Made by a program: the position numbers and the translations under genes
In this document: positions 44,368 through 53,523 of the stretch, piece after piece
How positions within the stretch are numbered: position 1 is the stretch's first letter
Layout of the letters: the number at the start of each line of letters is the position of its first letter
Source of the DNA: Saccharospirillaceae bacterium
Lineage (GTDB): Bacteria > Pseudomonadota > Gammaproteobacteria > Pseudomonadales > Oceanobacteraceae
Direction of reading: 5' to 3'
Length of the DNA: 64,000 nt
NCBI GenBank assembly: GCA_021208685.1
Contig: JAJOJJ010000016.1
Span: forward strand, 124,001 to 188,000
The notes under the pieces: model-generated
The model's database searches: none
Told to the model about the DNA's origin: nothing
Seen by the model: only the letters and a program-made list of their open reading frames with translations

Positions 44368-44841
44368 ATGATGGTTTTGAAAACATTCACCTTATCTCTG
44401 CTCACGGTTTCAGCACTGGGAGCCGCGCTGGCGGCTCCGGTGTCTGCTGCCGGAGCAACTGAGAATAATGGCGAAGCACTGTTTAATCAGCGTTGTGCGG
44501 CCTGTCACCAGCCGGGTGGCATTGGCACGCCGGGGCTGGCACCGCCGCTGGTGAACAGCCTGCTGTGGCCAGCACTGGCGGAACAGGCTCCGGCGTATTT
44601 CTGGGGCGTATTAAATAACGGTTTGTCCGGCACCATCGAAGTGGACGGCATCGGTTATTACGGTCTGGTGATGCCGGCGCAGGCGGATTTAACCGCCGAA
44701 CAGATGAAAGCGCTGGCCGCCTATGTGCTGGGCGATCTTAACGGTCTGAATGCCGTGCTGAGTGACGAAGTGCTGGAACAGGCCCGCAGCACGCCACAGT
44801 CTCACAGCCAGCTGCGCGGAGTACGGAAAAATGCACAATAA
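44368..44841 (+). CDS. Periplasmic monohaem cytochrome c of the amine dehydrogenase cluster
   Basis: A 157-residue protein with a signal peptide (about 1-27) and one class I cytochrome domain: haem site 'CAACHQPGGIG' near residue 43 and a likely axial Met in 'GLVMPAQADLT'. It starts 13 bases after mauA behind GGGAG. It is a candidate electron acceptor of the dehydrogenase. Aromatic amine dehydrogenase (aau) clusters also carry a monohaem cytochrome at this place. Confidence 0.88.
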   Translation: MMVLKTFTLSLLTVSALGAALAAPVSAAGATENNGEALFNQRCAACHQPGGIGTPGLAPPLVNSLLWPALAEQAPAYFWGVLNNGLSGTIEVDGIGYYGLVMPAQADLTAEQMKALAAYVLGDLNGLNAVLSDEVLEQARSTPQSHSQLRGVRKNAQ

Positions 44842-45370
44842 AAAATTCGCGCCAATGCGCGTGAAACCGCTTAATGGCTGGTTATTGCGCGGCAGCCTGC
44901 TGTTGGCACTGTCCGCCGGATTGAGCGGTTATGTTCAGGCGACGGATGCTGTTACGCCGATAAAACCAGCGCCGGCACCGCAGGGTGAACTCAGCCCTCA
45001 GGCCAACTATGTGCTGCGTTGTCTGGGCTGCCATCGACCGGATGGCGCAGGTTCTCCGGCGGGCGGTATTCCCGATTTTAATCATTACGTTGCCTCATTT
45101 GCCGAAACCGAACGCGGCCGTGAATACCTGATGCACGTACCCGGCGTGGTGGGGGCCAGTCTGAGTGATAATGAAATTGCCGAGGTGATGAACTACATCA
45201 TGCAGCGTTGGGGCGGGACTTCCCTGCGGGCCAATTTCCAGCCGTTCAGCGCGGAAGAAGTGGCCAGGCTGAGGCAAACGGACGTCGGCGATGTGGTGAA
45301 ATACCGCCGTATTGTGGTGGCGGAACTGCAGGCGATGGGCTTGCCGGTCGCGGATTATCCCTGGCCTTAA
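44831..45370 (+). CDS. Second cytochrome c-like protein of the amine dehydrogenase cluster
   Basis: A 179-residue protein with a signal peptide (about residues 1-37) and a haem site 'CLGCHRPDGAG' near residue 65. The C-terminal half beyond the usual cytochrome fold has no recognised motif. The ATG at 44831 overlaps the previous gene by 11 bases and is preceded by GGAG. The possible roles are electron transfer from the first cytochrome or help in cofactor maturation. Neither is proven. Confidence 0.8.
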   Translation: MHNKKFAPMRVKPLNGWLLRGSLLLALSAGLSGYVQATDAVTPIKPAPAPQGELSPQANYVLRCLGCHRPDGAGSPAGGIPDFNHYVASFAETERGREYLMHVPGVVGASLSDNEIAEVMNYIMQRWGGTSLRANFQPFSAEEVARLRQTDVGDVVKYRRIVVAELQAMGLPVADYPWP

Positions 45371-45483
45371 TTCCTGATCTTAATTTTTGCCTTTAATTTC
45401 TGATCGGCAGCACCATTGGCATTGTAAGACCTGCGGTATATTGCACCACCGTCTTACAATGCACTTTTGGCCGGAGTCTGCTG

Positions 45484-46524
45484 GTGTCTTTATCTCCCTT
45501 ATTCAAAGCTTATCCTGCGTTGCAGAAGCTCATTCCGCTGGCGGATATTCCCGGCCAGCAGATTCCGACACCTGTTACTCATAGCCTCGATACGCCGCAA
45601 CTCTGGCTTAAACACGATGATTTAACCAATGCGGTTTATGGCGGTAATAAAAGCCGCAAGCTGGCGTTTATTTTCGGCAAAATGCGGGCAGAAGGAAAAA
45701 CCCGCCTGCTGACTTTTGGCGGCACCGGCACCAATCACGGTGTGGCCTGTGCGGTGCACAGTAAAGCGCTGGGCATGGATTGCGAGATTCTTCTGTTCGA
45801 TCAGCCGGATAGTCCGTCCGTCAGAAAAAACCGGCAGGTGATGCAGCACCATGACGCGACCCTCCGTTATTGCGGCAGCCTGCTGAATACCGTGCTGCGT
45901 TTTTATACTCTGCAGATCCGTGACCGGCTATTACACCGCAAGCAGACCGAATATGTATTTGCCGGTGGCTCGTCGCTGCAGGGCGTGATTGCCTTTATTG
46001 ATGCTGCGTTTGAATTACGTGAGCAGATTGAGCGGGGCGAATGCCCTGTGCCTGAAACCATTATCTGCCCGGTGGGTTCCAGTGCGACCTTAGCCGGTCT
46101 GACGTTGGGCGTGGCACTTGCCGGTCTGTCATCGCGGGTTGTGGGTGTGCGCGTGGCGCCTGCGTATCTTGGCCCCTTTCCCGCCTGCACTGTGGCGACG
46201 GTGAAACAATTAATGCAGCAGACACACCATTATTTGCTGCGTTTGCAGGGCGGAGTTCCGCCATCCAACATTCCGCCACCGGTGCTGCTCGACCAGTATT
46301 ATGGCGAGGGTTATGGCGTTGCCTCGGCGGCCGGTGAGCAGGCGGAGCAATGGTTCCGTAAGCAGCGCTGGGCCGATGGTTTAACTGTGCAGTCTGAATG
46401 CACCTACACCGCTAAAGCGCTGGCGGCCTTGCGTGATGAACTGGCAACGGCCAATGGCCCGGTGTTGTACTGGCATACACTGAATTCGGTGCAGGGGATT
46501 TATAGCGAAGCGGAAGCGGTTTAA
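45484..46524 (+). CDS. PLP-dependent ACC deaminase / D-cysteine desulfhydrase family protein
   Basis: A 346-residue fold-type II PLP enzyme. The cofactor Lys is in 'VYGGNKSRKLAF' near residue 56, and 'LTFGGTGTNHGVACAV' and 'PVGSSATLAGLTLG' bind substrate and phosphate. The family includes D-cysteine desulfhydrase and ACC deaminase, and the exact substrate is not clear. The GTG start has GGAG at eight bases. It is monocistronic, with its own gap of about 110 bases after the cytochrome gene and a terminator behind. Confidence 0.82.
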   Translation: MSLSPLFKAYPALQKLIPLADIPGQQIPTPVTHSLDTPQLWLKHDDLTNAVYGGNKSRKLAFIFGKMRAEGKTRLLTFGGTGTNHGVACAVHSKALGMDCEILLFDQPDSPSVRKNRQVMQHHDATLRYCGSLLNTVLRFYTLQIRDRLLHRKQTEYVFAGGSSLQGVIAFIDAAFELREQIERGECPVPETIICPVGSSATLAGLTLGVALAGLSSRVVGVRVAPAYLGPFPACTVATVKQLMQQTHHYLLRLQGGVPPSNIPPPVLLDQYYGEGYGVASAAGEQAEQWFRKQRWADGLTVQSECTYTAKALAALRDELATANGPVLYWHTLNSVQGIYSEAEAV

Positions 46525-46614
46525 TGCGTGCACCTTGATCACGGCTGAAAGCCGTTCCCACTCAAATCCGGCACTCACGCACAGCCTTGGAACGGGCCAT
46601 GATTTTTCACAGAT

Positions 46615-46643
46615 AAAAAAGCCGCAGAATTTGCGGCTTTTTT
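46615..46643. terminator. Bidirectional Rho-independent terminator
   Basis: AAAAAAGCCGCA-GAAT-TGCGGCTTTTTT between the PLP enzyme gene and the convergent pyrC' gene. Confidence 0.92.
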
Positions 46644-46671
46644 ATGGTTCGGTGTGCTGGCTTGCTACTTC

Positions 46672-47940
46672 TCAGCCAAACACTTTCCGGCCATCAATAA
46701 ACACGGCGTTAACCGCGCCTTTTAAGGTCTTGCCAGCCACCGGGCTGTTACGCCCTTTGGACAGCAGCGTCGAGCGGCGGAAGCTTTGTCCGGCGTCTGG
46801 GTTGATCAGTGCAGCATTAAACCAGTTGCCTTCGCTCAGTGACTGATTCTGCCCAAGCACGGTTGCAGGCAGTGTGCTGGTGGCGCGGATCAGAGCCGCT
46901 AATTCGAGCTCGCCGCGTTCAACCAGTTGCAGCGCCAGAGGCAGGAAGCCATCAAAAATGCTCATGCCCGGCTCGGCATCGGCAAAAGGCGCTTTCTTGG
47001 CGGCCACTTCGTGCGGACGATGGTTGGAACTGATGGCCAGTTCACCGGCGTTAACGGCGGCGAGCAAGGCCCGACGGTCGCTTTCGCTGCGCAACGGTGG
47101 CTGCACATTGAACTGGCTGTTGTAACCGGTAACGGCTTCGTCGGTATAAATCAGGTTGGCCAGCGGCGTATCGGCGCTGACGCGGATGCCCTGCTCGCGG
47201 GCCTGCGCCAGCATGCGCACACTGCGTGCACAGCTGATCTGGCTGATGTGGGCGCGTACGCCGGTCTGCTCAATCAGCAGCAGCATTTGCGCCAGAGCGA
47301 TGGTCTCGGCGGTTTGCGGAATACCGGTCAGGCCCAGACGGGTGGCGGTCGGACCTTCGTGCATACAGCCCGCGTCTGATAGCGCGGCGTCATCGGGGTT
47401 CAGGAAGACCGGTATATCGTAAGTCGCGGCGTATTCCATCACCCGGCGCAGCACGTAACTGTCTTTAAACGGTGCGCGGGCGTTGCTCAGCGCCACACAA
47501 CCGGCTTCACGCAGGCTGAACATGGAGGCCAGTTGCTCACCGCCAAGGCCCTGAGTCAGTGCGCCCAGTGGCAGTACTTTGGCAAAGCCGGCTTTGGCGG
47601 CTTTTTCCTGAATTAACTGAATCACCGCCGGGCTGTCGGCCACCGGTTTGGTGTCCGGCAGTGCGCAGACATGGGTAAAACCACTGGCGCAGGCGGCGCG
47701 CGTTTCACTGGCGATGGAGCCTTTATGGGTAAAGCCCGGCTCAGCCAGATGTGCGCCAAGATCGATCAGACCGGGAACCAGTAACAGGCCGCTGGCGTCG
47801 ATACTGTGTTCAATACCGCCGGTCGCTGGTTTGTGGCCAATGGCGTGGATGCGTCCTTCGGCGATGTAAACATCGGTGACCTGATCGAGATTCTGTGACG
47901 GGTCGATCAGGCGGGCGTTTTCAATGTGCAGGTATCTCAT
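46672..47940 (-). CDS. pyrC': Dihydroorotase-like protein PyrC' (probably inactive)
   Basis: A 422-residue amidohydrolase-fold protein next to pyrB. In active dihydroorotases the metal site reads Asp-x-His-x-His. Here it is 'DLGAH', so the first His (position 62) is Gly. The usual Asp before 'HAPH' is also changed ('SSNHRPH'). This matches the non-catalytic PyrC' of Pseudomonas, which is required to build the aspartate transcarbamoylase dodecamer. A functional dihydroorotase must therefore be encoded elsewhere. It starts two bases after the pyrB stop. Confidence 0.92.
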   Translation of the reverse strand: MRYLHIENARLIDPSQNLDQVTDVYIAEGRIHAIGHKPATGGIEHSIDASGLLLVPGLIDLGAHLAEPGFTHKGSIASETRAACASGFTHVCALPDTKPVADSPAVIQLIQEKAAKAGFAKVLPLGALTQGLGGEQLASMFSLREAGCVALSNARAPFKDSYVLRRVMEYAATYDIPVFLNPDDAALSDAGCMHEGPTATRLGLTGIPQTAETIALAQMLLLIEQTGVRAHISQISCARSVRMLAQAREQGIRVSADTPLANLIYTDEAVTGYNSQFNVQPPLRSESDRRALLAAVNAGELAISSNHRPHEVAAKKAPFADAEPGMSIFDGFLPLALQLVERGELELAALIRATSTLPATVLGQNQSLSEGNWFNAALINPDAGQSFRRSTLLSKGRNSPVAGKTLKGAVNAVFIDGRKVFG

Positions 47941-47942
47941 GT

Positions 47943-48962
47943 TTATGCCTCCTCCTGACCGGGTTCGTTGTGTTGCTCGGCGAGTTCGTTACGCTCCTGC
48001 TGCTGACCACTCATGGCCATCGCCATGACCGCCATGCGCACGGCGATACCGTAGCTGACCTGATTGAGGATCACCGATTGCGGGCCGTCGGCGACATTGG
48101 ATTCAATCTCGACGCCGCGGTTAATCGGCCCCGGATGCATCACAATGGCATCGGGTTTGGCGTAGGTCAGCTTTTCTTCGGTCAGGCCGTAGAGTTTGAA
48201 AAATTCGCTTTCGCTTGGCAGCAGGGCGTTTTGCATACGCTCTTTTTGCAGACGCAGCATGATGATCACATCGCAGTCTTTCAGGCCGTCTTCCATGCGG
48301 TAGTAGGCTTTGCAGCCCAGTGCTTCGATATCGCGCGGCAGCAGGGTGCCGGGGCCGATCACGCGGATTTCGGCAGCACCTAAGGTACGCAGCGCATGAA
48401 TCTGTGAGCGGGCAACGCGGGAATGCAGGATATCGCCGACGATGGCGACGATTTTGCCTTCAATCGCACCCTGATGGCGGCGGATGGTGAGCATATCCAG
48501 CATGGCCTGGGTCGGATGCGCGTGGCGGCCGTCACCGGCGTTGATGATGGCAACGTTGGGGGTGACGTGTTCGGCAATAAAGTGGGCGGCACCGGAATCG
48601 GCATGGCGCACGACGAACATATCGGAATACATGGCCTCGAGATTCCACAGCGTATCCATCAGGGTTTCGCCCTTGGCGGTCGCGGATTTGGCAATGTCGA
48701 GGTTAAGAATATCGGCTGACAGGCGCTTGGCGGCCAGCTCGAAGGTTGAACGTGTTCGGGTACTGTTCTCGAAGAACAGGTTGACCACGGTTTTACCGCG
48801 CAGCAGCGGGACTTTTTTCACGTCCCGCTCCTGAGTGCTGATAAACGAATCGGCGGTGTCGAGAATCTCGGTCAGGAGTTCACGGCTCAGGCCCTCGGTG
48901 GTGAGGAAGTGCTTCAGACGCCCGTCGGCGGTCAGCTGCAGCTGGCTTGGGTCTGTGGTCAT
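47943..48962 (-). CDS. pyrB: Aspartate carbamoyltransferase catalytic subunit
   Basis: A 339-residue enzyme for the first committed step of pyrimidine synthesis. It has the carbamoyl-phosphate loop '[19 protein letters not shown]', '[16 protein letters not shown]', 'HSRVARSQ', and '[12 protein letters not shown]' near the end. The ATG at 48962 is preferred to the ORF-track GTG at 48977, which has no binding site. The class B assembly with PyrC' is inferred from the neighbour. There is no pyrI. Confidence 0.95.
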   Translation of the reverse strand: MTTDPSQLQLTADGRLKHFLTTEGLSRELLTEILDTADSFISTQERDVKKVPLLRGKTVVNLFFENSTRTRSTFELAAKRLSADILNLDIAKSATAKGETLMDTLWNLEAMYSDMFVVRHADSGAAHFIAEHVTPNVAIINAGDGRHAHPTQAMLDMLTIRRHQGAIEGKIVAIVGDILHSRVARSQIHALRTLGAAEIRVIGPGTLLPRDIEALGCKAYYRMEDGLKDCDVIIMLRLQKERMQNALLPSESEFFKLYGLTEEKLTYAKPDAIVMHPGPINRGVEIESNVADGPQSVILNQVSYGIAVRMAVMAMAMSGQQQERNELAEQHNEPGQEEA

Positions 48963-49016
48963 GGCGTTGCTACTCACAAAGTTTCAGTCATTCGGGCTGG
49001 GGTTTAAGCTGAAATT

Positions 49017-49511
49017 TCAGGACAGGCTCAGTTCTAACGGCACCGGGCCGCTCAGTTTTACCAGCTGTCCTTCTTCCAGCTCCAGCCGGACACCGCACAG
49101 GTCTGGCTGGATAGGGAGTTCGCGGCGGCCAATATCCAGCAAACAGACCAGGCTGATGCTGGCCGGGCGGCCATAATCGAACAGTTCGTTCATGGCGGCG
49201 CGGATGGTGCGGCCGCTCATTACGACGTCGTCGATCAGAATAATATGGCGGTCTTCGATGCTGTCCGGCAGCTCGGAGCCTTTGACCTGAGGGTGCAGGC
49301 CGTGGCGGGTAAAGTCGTCACGGTAAAAGCTGATGTCGAGGGAGCTGACGCCATCTTCCGTCTGCAATTGTTGCTGCAGGCGTTCGGCAATCCACACGCC
49401 ACCCGTGCGGATGCCAACCAGCAGTGGCTGTTCAATGTTGTTCTGCTCCAGATAAGCCGCCAGGCGCTGGCCCAGCTCGGTGCAGGTGTGTTCGATATCG
49501 GGCAAATGCAT
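49017..49511 (-). CDS. pyrR: PyrR-like uracil phosphoribosyltransferase/regulator
   Basis: A 164-residue type I phosphoribosyltransferase with the PRPP loop 'ILIDDVVMSGRTIRAAMNEL'. In Bacillus PyrR binds pyr mRNA. In Pseudomonas relatives it sits in the same pyrR-pyrB-pyrC' order and acts as a regulator in another way. No attenuator is evident in the 54 bases before pyrB. Confidence 0.93.
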   Translation of the reverse strand: MHLPDIEHTCTELGQRLAAYLEQNNIEQPLLVGIRTGGVWIAERLQQQLQTEDGVSSLDISFYRDDFTRHGLHPQVKGSELPDSIEDRHIILIDDVVMSGRTIRAAMNELFDYGRPASISLVCLLDIGRRELPIQPDLCGVRLELEEGQLVKLSGPVPLELSLS

Positions 49512-49521
49512 AGCGCGTCCT

Positions 49522-49983
49522 TTATACAGGGGGCGTTTCGGATAATGGCCAGGCCGCCATCCAGCTTTCGAGAATTAATTGTGCGGCAATACCGTCCACC
49601 GAGTTGGCGCCAAAATCGCGGCTGCCCCCCTGAGCGATCACCATGCCTTTGGCTTCGTAACTGCTCAGACGCTCGTCGTGGGTAAACGACGGACGGTGAA
49701 AGCGGCCTTCGAGACGACCGGCAAACTTCTTAGCGCGGCGGCTCATGTCGCTGGGCGTGCCATCCATATTCAGTGGCAGACCAACGACAAAGGCATCGGG
49801 CTGCCACTCATCAATAATGCGCTGCAAAACGTCCCAGTCGGGTACGCCGTCACGGGCCTTAAGCGGGTTCAGCGGGCGGGCGGTGGCGCTGATGCGCTGG
49901 CCGGTAGCGATACCGATGCGCTGGGTGCCGAAATCAAACGCCAGCAGGGTTTTAACCCGCGCCGACGGTGCCGGGCTGCTCAT
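49522..49983 (-). CDS. ruvX: RuvX/YqgF RNase H-fold nuclease
   Basis: 153 residues with the RNase H-like core 'LLAFDFGTQRIGIATG', 'FVVGLPLNMDGTPSDMSRRAKKFA', 'HDERLSSYEA' and 'VDGIAAQLILESW'. Homologues process the 16S rRNA 5' end or resolve Holliday junctions. The gene overlaps yqgE by one base and precedes pyrR by 10 bases. Confidence 0.93.
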   Translation of the reverse strand: MSSPAPSARVKTLLAFDFGTQRIGIATGQRISATARPLNPLKARDGVPDWDVLQRIIDEWQPDAFVVGLPLNMDGTPSDMSRRAKKFAGRLEGRFHRPSFTHDERLSSYEAKGMVIAQGGSRDFGANSVDGIAAQLILESWMAAWPLSETPPV

Positions 49984-50540
49984 CAGGCATGCCCCGCATC
50001 GGAACTCAGAAATTCGGCACTGACGCCGAGCTGGCTGAGTGCGGCCTGATACAGTTCGTCGTGGGGCACTTCAAACAGCAGATGTTCGGTGGCTTCAATG
50101 GTGAGCCAGGAATTGGCCAGTATTTCTTCGTCGAGCTGGTGGGCATCCCAACCAGCGTAACCCAGCGTCAGGCGGTAATTCTGCGGGCCTGAACCAGCGG
50201 CAATGGCCTTGAGAATATCTTTTGATGAGGTCAGGTGCGCCTGTTCGGTGACGTTCAGCGTTGCCCCCCAGTTGCCCTGCTGACGGTGCAGTATAAAGCC
50301 GTGTTCCTGACTGACCGGGCCGCCGGCGTAAATGCCCGGATCAATACCGGGTAAGCGGATGATGTCCAGCTGTTCGCAGATTTCGTGAAAGGTAACCGGC
50401 AGAGGTTTGTTCAGCACAATGCCCATGGCGCCATCGGCGTTGTGTTCACACAGATAGGTAACGGTGCCGGCAAACCAGGAATCTTCCAGTTGCGGCATGG
50501 CAATCAACAGATGGTTTTTCAGGCTGTTCAGTTGTTGCAT
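49983..50540 (-). CDS. algH: YqgE/AlgH family protein
   Basis: 185 residues with 'KNHLLIAMPQLEDSWFAGTVTYLCEHNADGAMGIVLNKP' as in all YqgE/AlgH proteins, and 'YAGGPVSQEHGFILH'. Its biochemical function is not established. AlgH affects alginate production in Pseudomonas. It overlaps its neighbours on both sides by one base. Confidence 0.93.
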   Translation of the reverse strand: MQQLNSLKNHLLIAMPQLEDSWFAGTVTYLCEHNADGAMGIVLNKPLPVTFHEICEQLDIIRLPGIDPGIYAGGPVSQEHGFILHRQQGNWGATLNVTEQAHLTSSKDILKAIAAGSGPQNYRLTLGYAGWDAHQLDEEILANSWLTIEATEHLLFEVPHDELYQAALSQLGVSAEFLSSDAGHA

Positions 50541-51415
50541 TAATTAGCGTCCGAAATGTAGCGGTTGCCCTTGAATTGCCAGGTGCGGATGATTTCCAGA
50601 ATATCGGTCTGCTTGCGCATTTCTTCGGTAAACGGGGCAAATGGCGCAGACAGACGCACAATGCGCAGCGCGGCGTCATCCAGGACTTTTTTGCCGGATG
50701 ATTCGAGAATGCGCAGTTCGTTGATGGTGCCGTCGGGGTTAATCGCAACCAGCAGGCGCAGGCGGCAATTGTCAAAGCAGCTTTCCGCTTCACGGGGATA
50801 ATTCAGGGCGCCCATCTGTTCGATTTTGCGCCGCCAGCTGTTCACATAATAAGCATCCGAGGCTTTCATCGTCGATGCTGCCGTCAGGCGCTGAATGCGG
50901 GGCTGCCTGGCATAGGTCTGACGCAGGGAATCCAGTTTGGCCTCCAGGCTGGCCATTTCCAGGCTGCGCTCCAGTAAGGTTTTTTCCGGGCCGTCGGGCA
51001 GGTCGACCTGCATGGCGCGGCGTTCTTGCTCACTGGTCACTTTATGACGGCTGCTGCCACTGGTGGTGACCAGCTGGCGATTACCCTGTACCTGACGCGG
51101 TGCGCTGGCCTGCTGTTCCTGCGGTGAGGTTTCGTTGATTTCGTTGGCATGGAAGGTGGCTTCGACATCGGTGGTCAGCATACGGGCTTCATCGGAGGTG
51201 CCGCTGCCTTCCTGATTGTCCTGAGCAATAAAATCGGCCTTTTCCGGCGTTTTGTCGCTTTTATAGGTCGCCAGCGTGACTTCCAGCGTCTTGGACAGGT
51301 TATCGCGGTCACTGGCTGTGAAGCTGATGCCGAGAATAACAACGGCATGGATCAGCAGAGCCAGAAACAGGGCGAAGGACAAGCGATCGGAGCTGGTCAC
51401 GGCGGTGGCTGACAT
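50540..51415 (-). CDS. TonB-like energy transducer (TonB3 position)
   Basis: 291 residues: an N-terminal membrane anchor (about 13-31), a polar spacer and a C-terminal TonB domain ('YPREAESCFDNCRLRLLVAINPDGTINELRILESSG'). The spacer lacks the usual Pro-Lys and Pro-Glu repeats. In Pseudomonas aeruginosa the gene at this place, tonB3, is needed for twitching motility, which fits the divergent pil-chp operon here. It starts the run tonB-yqgE-ruvX-pyrR-pyrB-pyrC', 152 bases after gshB. Confidence 0.88.
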   Translation of the reverse strand: MSATAVTSSDRLSFALFLALLIHAVVILGISFTASDRDNLSKTLEVTLATYKSDKTPEKADFIAQDNQEGSGTSDEARMLTTDVEATFHANEINETSPQEQQASAPRQVQGNRQLVTTSGSSRHKVTSEQERRAMQVDLPDGPEKTLLERSLEMASLEAKLDSLRQTYARQPRIQRLTAASTMKASDAYYVNSWRRKIEQMGALNYPREAESCFDNCRLRLLVAINPDGTINELRILESSGKKVLDDAALRIVRLSAPFAPFTEEMRKQTDILEIIRTWQFKGNRYISDAN

Positions 51416-51501
51416 GCGTGCGGAAGTACCTGTTTAAAGACTGAAAAACGGGTGCAAGTCTGCGCTCTCAGGGGGGATTTGTCCATATTCAGACCGTGCA
51501 G

Positions 51502-51530
51502 CCGCTGCCCCGTGGTTTGCGGTGCAGCGG
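51502..51530. repeat. Hairpin between gshB and the tonB-like gene
   Basis: CCGCTGCCCC and GGTGCAGCGG pair over ten positions with one mismatch around a nine-base loop. There is no T run on the minus strand, so termination is doubtful. Confidence 0.45.
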
Positions 51531-51567
51531 CCTCTGCCGTGCTGCTGGCGGGCGTGTTGCCTCAGCG

Positions 51568-52518
51568 CTATCGCGTCAGCTTAGCCAGCAGGCAGTCGAT
51601 CAGCAGACCGGCCACGTCAATGCCGGAATCGCGGCTGATTTCACGCACGCAGGTGGGGCTGGTGACGTTAATTTCGGTCAGGTTGTTGCCGATGATGTCG
51701 AGGCCAACAAAATACAGGCCTTTTTCTTTCAGAACCGGGCCGATTTTTTCAGCGATGGCGCGGTTCTCATTGCTCAGTGGCTGGGTTACGCCCTGACCGC
51801 CGGCCGCCAGATTGCCACGGGTCTCTCCCTGCGCCGGAATGCGTGCCAGGCAGAAAGGAACGGGCTCACCATCAATCATCAGGATGCGTTTATCCCCGGC
51901 CGTGATTTCCGGAATAAAGCGCTGCGCCATAATTTGCTGGTGGCCATGGCTGGTGAGCGTCTCAATAATCACACTGACGTTTGGATCATCGGCACGCAAA
52001 CGGAAGATAGAAGAACCGCCCATGCCATCCAGTGGTTTAAAGATAACGTCACCATGCTCCTTGTGAAACGCCTTCAGCAGGTCGGCGCGGCGGGTAACGA
52101 TGGTCGGGCTCATCAGTTCCGGGAATGCCGTGGCAAATACCTTCTCATTACAGTCACGCAGGCTTTGTGGCTTATTGGCTACCAGAACCCCTTCCTGCTC
52201 CGCCCGTTCAAGAATGTAAGTGCTGTAAATAAATTCGCTGTCAAATGGCGGATCTTTACGCATCAGAATGATATTCAGCTCGGCCAGCGGTTGCTCGCGG
52301 TAGTCACCGAGGTCGAACCAGTGCTCCGGATTCATTGCCACCTTTAAAGGAGCCATGCGCCCCATGGCTTTGCCGTTCTGGATCGACAGGTCGCTCTGCT
52401 CCATATAGAAGAGTTCGCAGCCGCGTTCCTGAGCGGCATGCAGCAGGGCCAGTGAGGTGTCTTTTTTAAAGGCGATGTCTGCGATCGGGTCCATCACCAC
52501 ACCCAGTTTAATGCTCAT
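51568..52518 (-). CDS. gshB: Glutathione synthetase
   Basis: A 316-residue ATP-grasp ligase that adds glycine to gamma-glutamylcysteine. It has 'LGVVMDPIADIAFKKDTSLALL', 'MRKDPPFDSEFIYSTY', 'VIFKPLDGMGGSSIFR' and 'TEINVTSPTCVREI'. The ATG at 52518 has GGAG upstream, while the ORF-track TTG start is rejected. It supplies the glutathione that the island GST-type enzymes would need. Confidence 0.96.
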   Translation of the reverse strand: MSIKLGVVMDPIADIAFKKDTSLALLHAAQERGCELFYMEQSDLSIQNGKAMGRMAPLKVAMNPEHWFDLGDYREQPLAELNIILMRKDPPFDSEFIYSTYILERAEQEGVLVANKPQSLRDCNEKVFATAFPELMSPTIVTRRADLLKAFHKEHGDVIFKPLDGMGGSSIFRLRADDPNVSVIIETLTSHGHQQIMAQRFIPEITAGDKRILMIDGEPVPFCLARIPAQGETRGNLAAGGQGVTQPLSNENRAIAEKIGPVLKEKGLYFVGLDIIGNNLTEINVTSPTCVREISRDSGIDVAGLLIDCLLAKLTR

Positions 52519-52733
52519 ATACAAAGGCTCCGTAAAATCAGGTGCTCAATAATGCCGCCAGTGTAACCTATGCATTGTCCCGGCGGCGTAACTTAATTGT
52601 GTGACGCAGCGCAGCGTGCCGGCCTAGCCTTTGTTGCATAATGTGTGATACAAACGTGCGCAATGGCGTCTCCTGCGATTGTTGAACACAACCGCCCACT
52701 AAAACATAAGAATGGATGGTTAAAGGCCTCCCT

Positions 52734-53117
52734 ATGGACGATAACTTTCAGAATATTAAAGTCATGGTCATCGACGACAGTAAGACCATTCGTCGTACGG
52801 CTGAGACTTTGCTCAAAAAGGTCGGCTGCGAAGTCATTACCGCAACAGACGGTTTTGACGCACTGGCCAAGATTGCCGACACTCACCCGGACATCATCTT
52901 CGTCGACATCATGATGCCGCGTCTGGATGGTTATCAGACCTGCGCCCTGATCAAAAATAATTCCAAGTTCAAGTCGACACCGGTCATCATGTTGTCCAGC
53001 AAGGACGGTTTGTTCGATAAAGCGAAAGGGCGCATTGTTGGATCTGATGAATATTTAACCAAGCCTTTCAGTAAAGAAGAGCTGCTGGGTTCAATTCGTC
53101 AGTATGTAAAATCCTGA
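52734..53117 (+). CDS. pilG: Type IV pilus chemosensory response regulator PilG
   Basis: A 127-residue single-domain receiver with 'VMVIDDSKTIRRTAE' and the phosphoacceptor Asp in 'IIFVDIMMPRLDG', and Lys in 'YLTKPFSKEEL'. In Pseudomonas PilG promotes pilus extension and cAMP synthesis. The ATG at 52734 lies after AAGG. It is the first gene of pilG-pilH-pilI-pilJ-pilK-chpA. Confidence 0.94.
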   Translation: MDDNFQNIKVMVIDDSKTIRRTAETLLKKVGCEVITATDGFDALAKIADTHPDIIFVDIMMPRLDGYQTCALIKNNSKFKSTPVIMLSSKDGLFDKAKGRIVGSDEYLTKPFSKEELLGSIRQYVKS

Positions 53118-53156
53118 GCCAGCGACAGCGATAAAAGAGTTTAAGAGGTAACAGGC

Positions 53157-53522
53157 ATGGCCCGCATTTTGGTAGTAGATGATTCTCCGACAGAAACGGA
53201 AGCGTTCCGCTCGATGCTGGAGAAAAATGGTCACGAAGTACTGACCGCAGAAAATGGTGCTGATGGTGTGGCACTGGCACGCAAAGAAAAGCCCGATGTT
53301 GTACTGATGGACATCGTGATGCCGGGCCTCAATGGCTTTCAGGCAACACGCCAGTTGACCAAAGATCCGGAAACCCAGCACATCCCGGTGATTATCGTTA
53401 CCACCAAGGATCAGGAAACGGATCGTGTATGGGGTAAGCGTCAGGGGGCAAGCGGTTATCTGGTGAAGCCGGTTGCTGAGGCAACCCTGTTGTCTGAGAT
53501 TGCTTCAGCTATGGCTGGCTGA
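53157..53522 (+). CDS. pilH: Type IV pilus chemosensory response regulator PilH
   Basis: A 121-residue receiver ('ILVVDDSPTETEAFR', Asp in 'VVLMDIVMPGLNG', 'GYLVKPVAEATLL'). PilH counterbalances PilG and drains phosphate from the kinase. AAGAGGTAACAGGC precedes the ATG. It is 39 bases after pilG. Confidence 0.94.
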   Translation: MARILVVDDSPTETEAFRSMLEKNGHEVLTAENGADGVALARKEKPDVVLMDIVMPGLNGFQATRQLTKDPETQHIPVIIVTTKDQETDRVWGKRQGASGYLVKPVAEATLLSEIASAMAG

Positions 53523-53523
53523 T

